A stretch of DNA of 64,000 bases, taken from assembly GCF_022701255.1 (NCBI RefSeq), contig NZ_CP031705.1:5518001-5582000 (forward strand), written 5' to 3'. Every line of letters starts with the position of its first letter. The stretch's first letter is position 1. The notes below the pieces were generated by a model. The model saw nothing but the letters and a program-made list of their open reading frames with translations. It did no database searches and was not told the origin of the DNA. Shown here in pieces: positions 50,994 to 58,749 of the stretch. The stretch is from Microcoleus vaginatus HSN003. GTDB taxonomy: Bacteria; Cyanobacteriota; Cyanobacteriia; Cyanobacteriales; Microcoleaceae. Both the position numbers and the translations under genes were made by a program.

Positions 50994-52607
50994 TCACTCC
51001 CACTCGATCGTTCCCGGTGGCTTAGAAGTAATATCGTAAACCACCCGGTTCACTCCCTTAACCTCATTCACAATCCGATTCGAGATCAGTTCCAACAAAT
51101 CGTAAGGAACCCGCGCCCAGTCAGCCGTCATCCCGTCTTCACTCTTAATAAATCGCAAGACGATCGGGTAAGCATAAGTGCGCTGATCACCCATCACCCC
51201 TACACTGCGAATCGGTAGCAAAACTGCAAAAGCTTGCCAAAGTTCACCGTACAATCCGTGTCGGTTAATTTCTTGGCGAACAATGAAGTCAGCATCCCGC
51301 AAAATATTTAGTCTCTCGGAGGTAACTTCTCCTATAATCCGAATCGCCAATCCCGGGCCAGGGAAAGGTTGTCGGTTCACGATTTCTTCGGGAAGCCCGA
51401 TCGATCGGCCGACTTTTCGCACTTCATCCTTAAACAGTTTTCGCAGCGGTTCAATCAGCTTAAATCGCAAATCTTTCGGCAAACCGCCGACGTTGTGGTG
51501 GCTTTTAATTTTAACAGCAACTCGTTCGCCGCTTTTCGGGTCTGCATTAGTGTCAGCCGACTCAATCACATCAGGATAAAGAGTACCTTGTGCGAGGTAG
51601 TCAAAGGGGCCCAGACGCTTCGATTCTTCTTCAAATACGTTGATAAATTCGTGACCGATCCGCTTGCGTTTTACTTCAGGATCGGTAATCCCTTCAAGTT
51701 GAGCTAAAAAGCGTTCGCGAGCATTAACATACTCAACGTCAATGTGGAATTGCTCTTTAAATAATTTTACCAACCGTTCTGGTTCATACTTCCGCATAAA
51801 CCCTTGGTCGATAAACATACAGGTAAGTTGGTCGCCGATCGCCTTGTGCAGCAAGAAAGCCAAAGTAGAAGAATCTACACCACCGGATAGAGCCAGCAAA
51901 ACACGTTTGTCTCCGACTTGCGCGCGAATTTCGCGAATCGATTCCTCCACAAAAGTAGCTGTCGTCCAAGTCGGTTCGCACTCGCAAATGTGGTAAACAA
52001 AATTGCGAATTAAAGCTATTCCCCCGATCGAGTGAACGACTTCTGGGTGGAACTGAACGCCGTACAAATTTTTATCGTGGTGAGCAACAGCAGCAGACGG
52101 AGTATTGTCCGTGTGAGCGAGGATCTCAAAACCCGACGGCAACTCGGAACACGAGTCTCCGTGGCTCATCCACATCGTGCTGCCTTCTTCGACATTTGTC
52201 AGCAAATCCGTAGGATCGTCAATAAATAGCGATGCCTTGCCGTATTCGGCTAACTTAGCCCGCTCAACCGTTCCTCCGAGCTGCTTTACCATCAACTGCA
52301 TCCCATAACACACTCCCAACACCGGTATTCCCAACTTCCAAATTTCTGGGTCGCATTGGGGAGCTCTTTCATCGTATACAGAACTCGGGCCTCCTGACAG
52401 AATAATTCCTTTAGGATTGATAGCTTTTAACTGTTCTGCCGTAGTGCGGAAAGAAATAACTTCTGAATATACTTGAGTTTCGCGAATGCGGCGAGCAATC
52501 AGTTCGGAATATTGCGAACCGAAGTCGAGAATCACGATCATCTGGCGATCGCTCTGCCCCAGAGAAGATTTTGTGAGGTCTGATTCAGTTTTTATTTGAG
52601 TAGTCAC
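50994..52607 (-). CDS. guaA: GMP synthase (glutamine-hydrolysing)
   Basis: A 537-residue full-length GMP synthase that aminates XMP to GMP in the cytosol. The N-terminal class I glutamine amidotransferase domain begins [19 protein letters not shown] and has the nucleophile Cys in GVCYGMQLM and the HPEV His. The ATP pyrophosphatase loop is [11 protein letters not shown]. The C-terminal dimerisation domain ends in [10 protein letters not shown] chose GTG 52607 ([11 protein letters not shown]) over an upstream ATG at 52697 because the extra residues are repeat-derived (TAATTGCTAATTGC). It precedes and is probably not co-transcribed with other genes; cbiD lies 336 bases upstream on the same strand. 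Confidence 0.96.
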   Translation of the reverse strand: MTTQIKTESDLTKSSLGQSDRQMIVILDFGSQYSELIARRIRETQVYSEVISFRTTAEQLKAINPKGIILSGGPSSVYDERAPQCDPEIWKLGIPVLGVCYGMQLMVKQLGGTVERAKLAEYGKASLFIDDPTDLLTNVEEGSTMWMSHGDSCSELPSGFEILAHTDNTPSAAVAHHDKNLYGVQFHPEVVHSIGGIALIRNFVYHICECEPTWTTATFVEESIREIRAQVGDKRVLLALSGGVDSSTLAFLLHKAIGDQLTCMFIDQGFMRKYEPERLVKLFKEQFHIDVEYVNARERFLAQLEGITDPEVKRKRIGHEFINVFEEESKRLGPFDYLAQGTLYPDVIESADTNADPKSGERVAVKIKSHHNVGGLPKDLRFKLIEPLRKLFKDEVRKVGRSIGLPEEIVNRQPFPGPGLAIRIIGEVTSERLNILRDADFIVRQEINRHGLYGELWQAFAVLLPIRSVGVMGDQRTYAYPIVLRFIKSEDGMTADWARVPYDLLELISNRIVNEVKGVNRVVYDITSKPPGTIEWE

Positions 52608-52942
52608 GGTTATTGCGTAATTGCTAATTGCTAATTGGGCAGAAAGTAGGGGAGGTATTTGTCGCCGCTTCACTACAAGACTGAGGAAGGCGAGCAAGCA
52701 TTAGTCGCTAGGAATAAATCTTATTTATACTAGATTGCAGTCAGCGCTCGTAGTCGATTAATAGGGTCGAGGGCAAGCATAGATTTACTTCAATCCTTAC
52801 CCTAATTAATTGAACTCTGTCGTCAAAAACTGCGTCCCCAAGCAACCTAGTATAATTAAGGTCTAGGGACAAAGAATTATTACTTGTTAAATATTATCCC
52901 TGAGCGATGTTTTAAACAGAATTCAGGGATATTCACACTACA

Positions 52943-54112
52943 TTAACAAATTTGGGTCAAAAATGTATCTCCTATATCACTTTTAACAATAATTTTGCGA
53001 TCGCGCCCGAACATCACCGATCCCACGGGGATGTGCAAGTTAGTGTGAGTAAAAATGCAATCCGATGACCGCAAGTCTATTTGTCGGGCGATGTCGCCGT
53101 AAATTCGATCGACCCAATTGCTCCCAAACTCGGCGTCTAAAGCCCGCAGTTGCCCGAGAGCCTCTTCGGCTGTCGCTGCGGCAAAAATTGCGGAACACGC
53201 ATCGGCGGGCATTCCAGCCTTAGCACAGTAAGCTGTGAGAATTTCCCTGCGCCCGTCAGCGAGGTGGTGGTGAGTGTGAAAAATCCCCGCAGCCAATTTC
53301 ATCAGTTTCCCGTGATAGCCAAACAGTAAAATTGACTGTACCCCCTGACATCCTGCTTCTACCAGCAGCGGGCCGAGCCAATTAGCGGTTTTGACGAGCC
53401 TCTCAGGATTAATCCCCAGTTGTCGCGCCAAATCCAATCCGTTTTCGCCGATGCAGAATACTAAAGTGTCAAACACTTCTGCTTTTTGTTGCAATTGTTC
53501 GCGGTAAAGTTCCAACTGTCCAGGGGCACTCAGCGGTTGAGAAATGCCAGTTGTACCCAGCAGCGAAAGTCCTTCTACCACGCCGAAAGCTTCGTTAGAA
53601 GTGCGGGCGGCTAGTTGCCGCCCAGATGGCAGAATTAGGGTGACAGTAATTTTTTCTCCCCCTGCGAGTTCTTGGCTCAGATTCGATCGCAACAGCCGCA
53701 TTGCGTAATCATAGATTGCGGCTCCTCCACCGACTGTGTGACGCCCTATACCTTCACCGCCGAGAATCACAATCTGCTCTCCCTCTCCCCGATTCTCTCC
53801 CTCTCTCCCGCTTTCCCTCTCTCCCTCTTCCCAATTCCCCAATTCCACCATTGCCCAAACGGGGGTATTGCGAGTCAGATCGAGATTGTCCCCCGGATCG
53901 GAGCGAGTCACTCCTAAAGCGGTACCAGTTTTGAGTACAGACGCCTGTTCGATCGGAATTTCTGCCGTTATTTGGGGTTCCAGTAAATTTACTGATACGC
54001 TATCAACAGACTGGATACCCTCACGCAAGCACCGCAAAGCTGCAAGTGCGGCCGCACAGGCAAATACTGGCAATGTATAGCCGGATAAAGGTTGAGTTTT
54101 TGTCACGATCAA
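52943..54112 (-). CDS. cbiD: cobalt-precorrin-5B (C1)-methyltransferase
   Basis: A 389-residue CbiD of the anaerobic cobalamin pathway, which methylates C1 of the corrin ring using S-adenosylmethionine. The opening SGYTLPVFACAAALAAL, the DPGDNLDLTRN segment and SLLGTTGISQPLS are characteristic. Residues about 95-115 form a low-complexity insert (EEGERESGREGENRGEGEQ) encoded by a CTCTCCCTC-type microsatellite, absent from typical CbiD proteins. The insert sits before GGEGIGRHT and probably forms a surface loop. It lies upstream of guaA on the same strand, an arrangement common in cyanobacteria. Confidence 0.92.
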   Translation of the reverse strand: MIVTKTQPLSGYTLPVFACAAALAALRCLREGIQSVDSVSVNLLEPQITAEIPIEQASVLKTGTALGVTRSDPGDNLDLTRNTPVWAMVELGNWEEGERESGREGENRGEGEQIVILGGEGIGRHTVGGGAAIYDYAMRLLRSNLSQELAGGEKITVTLILPSGRQLAARTSNEAFGVVEGLSLLGTTGISQPLSAPGQLELYREQLQQKAEVFDTLVFCIGENGLDLARQLGINPERLVKTANWLGPLLVEAGCQGVQSILLFGYHGKLMKLAAGIFHTHHHLADGRREILTAYCAKAGMPADACSAIFAAATAEEALGQLRALDAEFGSNWVDRIYGDIARQIDLRSSDCIFTHTNLHIPVGSVMFGRDRKIIVKSDIGDTFLTQIC

Positions 54113-54815
54113 ATGCAGAAATCCGTAAATTTGCGGAAGATGACATCACGCAGTAGGAGTGATGCCCCTCAAACATTTAAGCTTAATTTTAAGGTTTGCT
54201 ATTATCATCAGTTAGCGTAATTTTTGTCAAGTAAGAATTTTTTCCTAGCAGTTCCCGATCTCAGCCACACTTTTGTTGAGGTGCGTTAGCGGAGCCCTCG
54301 TAGAGGATCGCCAATAACCCACTCTGAAGCCTTACGGGCACGTGCGGGCGATTTTCACAAAAAACCCGGAATCTCGATCGCGATTGCTTGGACTGAACAA
54401 ACGGATTCCAGGAATTAGGTACCAATAGTTAGCCGGTCTACTCGGCAAGTCGATCGTCTTTCATTCTAGAGATTTAGCTAGCCGTAAAGGTGCCAGAGGC
54501 GAGTCGAGGATCGGGCGCTAAATTTGCTTTGGTCTTTGGGGAACTTGTTTGAGGCGGAATTTGAGCAATTTTTGGCAGGCGAAATGCTGGGATCGCTTCT
54601 TGGTTAAGCCCTACAACCTACTTTTTTACAATTACCAAATTTATATCTCCCAAGCGGTTGATGTCCTAGCGATTGCCAGTCATTTATATTGATATGAATT
54701 ACCCGGACGTGCCAGTCCTACTTTCGAGCTAGCCTCTTGAAGGTGGGACTGGTTTTATCTAACCTTATTACTTCAATCCTCGCATCAACAATCTAAAATC
54801 TAAAATCGATTGACT
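54113..54815. other. 700-base intergenic region between cbiD and the MFS gene
   Basis: No gene is seen. The region holds a decayed repeat (about 54281-54350, GTGCGTTAGCGGAGCCCTCGTAG-like) and, near 54710-54755, a GGACTGG/CCAGTCC-type inverted pair. It must contain the divergent promoters of cbiD and the MFS gene. I found no B12-box or other recognisable riboswitch core. Confidence 0.4.
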
Positions 54816-56258
54816 ATGGTTGAACCCGTTGCAGAGGTAAATGAACCTCTATCTTTTCAGACTCCAGAAATAGTAGAAATAGTAGACCCGAAAATTTTTC
54901 AGCTCGTTCTCTCTGCAAAAACAGCTCTCAAATTTTCTAAAAAAGACGTTCGATCAACCCTGAAAGCCTCAACTCTCGACGGTGTTTTTGCCACTATCTT
55001 CGAGTCGGCGACCACCGGCGTGCTGCTGAGCAACTTTTTGCTGCAACTCGGCGCGAGTAGCGTGGAAATAGGTATATTTTTTGCTATTCCGATGGTGGTA
55101 AATCTCCTGCAACCACTAGGAGCCTACATCGCAGATCGCACAACCAGCCGCCAGTGGTACAACCTATTTGTATTCGCCGCGTCGCGGCTGCTGTGGCTGG
55201 CGCTGGCGGTGGCAATTGTTTGGGGTTCCCAGCACGCAGACCTCCACCAACTGCTGCAATGGACGCTGGTAACAGTCGTAGCAGCGAGTGTGCTGGCAGC
55301 TTTGGCCAATTCTAGCTGGTTCAGTTGGATGGCTGCTGTGGTTCCTCAGCGCTTGCGGGGACGCTATTTTGGCTTTCGCAACAGTGCTGTCAGCCTGATC
55401 ACTTTGCTGGGAGTGCCGCTGATGGGATTGGGAGTGTCAACTTGGGAGGGCGGTCCAATTTTTGGCTATGGTATTGTTTTATTGGTGGGTGTTTTGGCGG
55501 GAATGATTAGTTTGGTGTGTCAATCCTTCATGGTTGATGTGAATCCCCAGGTATACAAAAAAGATGCACAGAGCGATCGACTTACAGAGAAAAAAGAAAA
55601 GCAAATAACAGATTTTGTGCCTTCTGTGCTGAAAGATTCTAATTTTTTAATGTTTATTCTTTACTTCAGTGTGTGGACATTTGCTGTCAATCTTAGCGCG
55701 CCTTTTTTTAATATCTACCTGCTGAAAGATTTAAGCTTGGATGTGAGTTTGGTAACGATTTACACCAGCTTAAGTTCCGGCGCAAATCTACTGCTGCTGA
55801 TGTTTTGGGGCAAGTTGGCCGATCGCTGGGGAAATCGCCCCCTGCTAATTGCGGTGGGGCTGGTGGTGGCGATAACGCCTTTGCTGTGGTTGGGTACGGG
55901 CAATTACCCGTTTGCCCTCTGGGTATGGCTGCCGCTGCTGCACTTGCTAGGGGGAACGACTTTAGGCGCGATCGCGCTGTGTAGTAACAATATTCAAATG
56001 GAGATAGCGTCGATCGAGCAACCTTCGACTTATTTTGCGATCGCCGCAGCAGTTTCGGGAGTAGCTGGGGCTTTGGGAACTACCGCCGGCGGCTTTCTTG
56101 CCGAACTTCCTGGCATGAGTTTGGGAGCAGTGTTTGCCCTCTCGGCTGGTGTTCGCTTGATTGCCCTTGTGCCTTTGGTTTTGGTGCGAGAACCTCGTAG
56201 CCAGTCGCTGCGGTTGATCGTCCCCACTTTGGGACGTTTCAATTTAAACCGCGGCTAG
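54816..56258 (+). CDS. MFS transporter
   Basis: A 480-residue major-facilitator protein with about twelve hydrophobic segments from residue 55 on. An N-terminal cytoplasmic tail of about 50 residues precedes helix 1. ADRTTSRQWYN and ADRWGNRPLL are the two loop 2-3 / 8-9 motifs of the superfamily. The substrate cannot be told. I chose ATG 54816; a TTG two codons earlier is also possible. It is monocistronic. The C-terminal tail ends shortly after the last helix. Confidence 0.88.
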   Translation: MVEPVAEVNEPLSFQTPEIVEIVDPKIFQLVLSAKTALKFSKKDVRSTLKASTLDGVFATIFESATTGVLLSNFLLQLGASSVEIGIFFAIPMVVNLLQPLGAYIADRTTSRQWYNLFVFAASRLLWLALAVAIVWGSQHADLHQLLQWTLVTVVAASVLAALANSSWFSWMAAVVPQRLRGRYFGFRNSAVSLITLLGVPLMGLGVSTWEGGPIFGYGIVLLVGVLAGMISLVCQSFMVDVNPQVYKKDAQSDRLTEKKEKQITDFVPSVLKDSNFLMFILYFSVWTFAVNLSAPFFNIYLLKDLSLDVSLVTIYTSLSSGANLLLLMFWGKLADRWGNRPLLIAVGLVVAITPLLWLGTGNYPFALWVWLPLLHLLGGTTLGAIALCSNNIQMEIASIEQPSTYFAIAAAVSGVAGALGTTAGGFLAELPGMSLGAVFALSAGVRLIALVPLVLVREPRSQSLRLIVPTLGRFNLNRG

Positions 56259-56889
56259 GAAATTTTCGCACAAATTTACCGATCGAGAAACCAGAAAAAC
56301 CCACAGATTGTTAAAAACTTCAAGCACATCGCAGAAAAGCTGAGAGTGACTGAAACCAAATTCAACCTCATATCGTTTCCGGTTGCATCGGAATAATAAA
56401 ATCGAGTCAACAGTTAACACTCAACCATTCAGTTTTTCGACCCCGACTCAACTGTCAACAGTCAACAGTCCACAGTCAACAATAATTCCGGTGCCACCGG
56501 AATTGATATCAAACATCGCCCAAATCTGATATTTGTGCGCCAAATACCTCACTATTATCTTGCAGCCAACTGACAAATCGATCGAATATAGCTATTTTAA
56601 AAGCTGACAAGGCAGAGCGTAAATGTGTTTAAAGGTTTGTTACCGAGGGCCTCGGATCACTACTTCTGTTAAGAGAATCGAGGATTTTCCCAGAAGCAAA
56701 GCTACTATTTCACGCTCTGAATTTTTTACGTTTTAGGAGAATCGAGGATTTTCCCAGAACCAAAGCTACTATTTCACGCTGTAAATATTTTAGTTGTATA
56801 AATATAAATAAAATTAACATTTTAATACAGCCAACTAGACTATAGGGTATTGTGGGACTAATATCCTGAGAATCGAAATAACTAAAGAT
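56259..56889. repeat. intergenic repeats, including a 44-bp direct repeat
   Basis: No gene is present. About 56400-56500 contains degenerate GTCAACAG/CAGTCAAC heptamer repeats beside a GGAATAAT palindrome. A 44-bp direct repeat (56673-56716 and 56737-56780, beginning GAGAATCGAGGATTTTCCCA) differs at one base, with 20 bases between copies. The nine bases ACTAAAGAT at 56881-56889 are the left target duplication of the IS4 element that follows. Confidence 0.8.
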
Positions 56890-57060
56890 CATTGGTAACA
56901 ACTTAGAAGGGAGTAAATTTTGTCAATACTCCTTTGTATAGAAAGATAATTGAATAATAATGATAATCAAACAAGGGGGTAAAGGTGGGATAGTCTGAAT
57001 ACGGCGGACTATCCCACCGACAGCGATTATCATTATTAATAAGTGGTGTACTCGACTGGC

Positions 57061-57158
57061 GTTGGGGGCCGGCGCTGGTAGTTGGGGGCCGGCGCTGGTA
57101 GTTGCGGGCAAGCGCTGGTAGTTGCGGGCCCGCATGATAGTTGCGGGCGTTGGTATTA
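57061..57158. repeat. 20-bp tandem repeat array inside the IS4 element
   Basis: About five units of GTTGGGGGCCGGCGCTGGTA: two perfect (57061-57100), then GTTGCGGGCAAGCGCTGGTA, then two shorter, diverged units. The array sits between the IS left end and the transposase start. The period is exactly 20 bp for the first three units. Confidence 0.92.
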
Positions 57159-57208
57159 TCAAACGATAGAATTGACAAAAAATTGAGCAATTGTGTAGGT
57201 CAGTAAAT

Positions 57209-58582
57209 ATGGCTAAGAGTCAAAAAACCAACCGTGACCATGCCAAAAAAACCACCAGACCGATGGTGGAAGACGAGGTGATTGCCTCGCAACTATCGGC
57301 ATTACTTACACCAGCCATCACCTCACAAGAAAATTACTACCGTCAACTGGGTTTACGAGGGAGAATTCTTAACCTACCGTTGATGGTAGCAGCGGTATTA
57401 ACTTTACTGTGGCGAGACGTGGCGGGAGTGACAGAACTCACAAGAATGCTGGCAAGAGAAGGTTTTTTGTGGTGCCGACCCACAACTGTCACTCAACAAG
57501 CAATGTCTCAAAGATTTTTAAGTTTTCCAGCTCAACTATTTGAGGGAGTCTTCAAAAATTTATTACCGAGTTTAAGAACATCTTGGCACCAGAGAAATCA
57601 ACGACCCCTACCAGAAAGCATTCAATTTACCTTGCGGAAATTTTCACGAGTTTGGATAGTAGATAGCTCGACCCTCGAAGCATTATTTTGCAAGCTCAAA
57701 AGCCTGGAAGATTTGCCCAAAGGGCAGTTGGCCGGGAAAATGGCAACAGTTATAGATTTAATGACCAGGCTGCCTGTCGAAATTTGGTTTCTGGAAAATC
57801 CCAAAGCTTCTGATGTGAAGTTAGAAGAAAATATTCTGCAATTGGTTGAAGGCCAAACATTACTTTTACTGGATAGGGGTTTCTATCATTTTAGCTTTTG
57901 GCTCAAATTAATCGAACGAGAGATTCACCTAATTACTCGGTTAAAAAAAGGAGCCTCAATTAAAATCGAGCAAGTATTCACCCAGAGTTACGACCTCCGA
58001 GATAGTCTAATCCGTTTGGGTTCAGGAACCACAAAAACGCCATATATCACCTTACGTTTGATTGAGGTTCGTTCGGGTAACACCTGGCATTCTTATTTAA
58101 CAAGTGTACTTGACCCTAAGATATTACCTCCCTACGTTGTGGCAGATTTATATCGCAGGCGGTGGCGAATTGAAGAAGCCTTTAATACCGTTAAAAGACT
58201 CTTGGGCTTAAGTTATTTGTGGACGGGTTCTCTCAACGGTATTCAGTTACAAATTTGGGCCACTTGGCTATTTTATGCTGTCTTGGTCGATTTAGGTGAT
58301 ACTGTTGCTGACCAACTCTGTTTGCCAATAGATGCCATCTCGTTAGAAATGATTTACCGCGGTCTTTACCATTTTTACGTCGCCCATCAACAAGGTAAGG
58401 CAACGGACCCGATTTCATATTTCACTTCCAGAGAAAATCAAGATTTAGGTATTGTTAAACGACAACGAAAACCAAATATTAAGTTAATTGTCGCGCCTTT
58501 TCCAGAACGACAGCGAGACCCTGAGCAATTTTTCTTTAAGGCTGCTATGGAAATCCCCTTGACAACTGCCATGCAGCCTTAA
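57209..58582 (+). CDS. IS4-family transposase
   Basis: A 457-residue DDE transposase starting at ATG 57209 (MAKSQKTNRDHAKKT); the six residues upstream are probably not translated. The catalytic residues are in RVWIVDSSTLEAL (first Asp), LLLLDRGFYHF (second Asp) and YRRRWRIEEAFNTVKRLLGL, the Y(2)R(3)E(6)K signature of IS4. The length is normal for the family and there are no frameshifts. The N-terminal region contains the DNA-binding helices. It should be active. Confidence 0.93.
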   Translation: MAKSQKTNRDHAKKTTRPMVEDEVIASQLSALLTPAITSQENYYRQLGLRGRILNLPLMVAAVLTLLWRDVAGVTELTRMLAREGFLWCRPTTVTQQAMSQRFLSFPAQLFEGVFKNLLPSLRTSWHQRNQRPLPESIQFTLRKFSRVWIVDSSTLEALFCKLKSLEDLPKGQLAGKMATVIDLMTRLPVEIWFLENPKASDVKLEENILQLVEGQTLLLLDRGFYHFSFWLKLIEREIHLITRLKKGASIKIEQVFTQSYDLRDSLIRLGSGTTKTPYITLRLIEVRSGNTWHSYLTSVLDPKILPPYVVADLYRRRWRIEEAFNTVKRLLGLSYLWTGSLNGIQLQIWATWLFYAVLVDLGDTVADQLCLPIDAISLEMIYRGLYHFYVAHQQGKATDPISYFTSRENQDLGIVKRQRKPNIKLIVAPFPERQRDPEQFFFKAAMEIPLTTAMQP

Positions 58583-58749
58583 CTTGTTACCAATGACTAA
58601 AGATTGCCCAGCCACATAACAACAATTTCGAGCCAAAAACTAGCGGGGAGCGCCTGACGCGATACAAAAAGGAGAATTGGCAATCTCAAGTAACCGATTA
58701 CCAAAGACAGCTCACTCTCAAATTTCAGATTCATAGAGAGAATTAAAAA

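Larger units (their letters stand above)
56890..58595. mobile_element. IS4-family insertion sequence with 9-bp target duplication
   Basis: The element is 1706 bp. Its ends are CATTGGTAACAACTTAG (56890-56906) and, inverted, CATTGGTAACAAGTT (58595-58581), flanked directly by ACTAAAGAT on both sides (56881-56889 and 58596-58604). It carries one intact IS4-type transposase and a long 5' non-coding region (56907-57208) that contains a 20-bp tandem repeat array. The perfect target duplication shows that the insertion is recent. It lies about 150 bases upstream of the lipase-cyclooxygenase gene. Confidence 0.9.

Noticed and set aside
54113-54300. Cobalamin riboswitch upstream of cbiD
   Set aside because: I could not find a B12-box-like core or a suitable long structured leader.
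56673-56780. 44-bp direct repeat with 20-bp spacer as a possible CRISPR
   Set aside because: There are only two copies, with too short a spacer and no cas genes; a local duplication is simpler.
57061-57158. 20-bp array as a CRISPR array
   Set aside because: The units are directly abutting with no spacers, so it is a plain tandem repeat.
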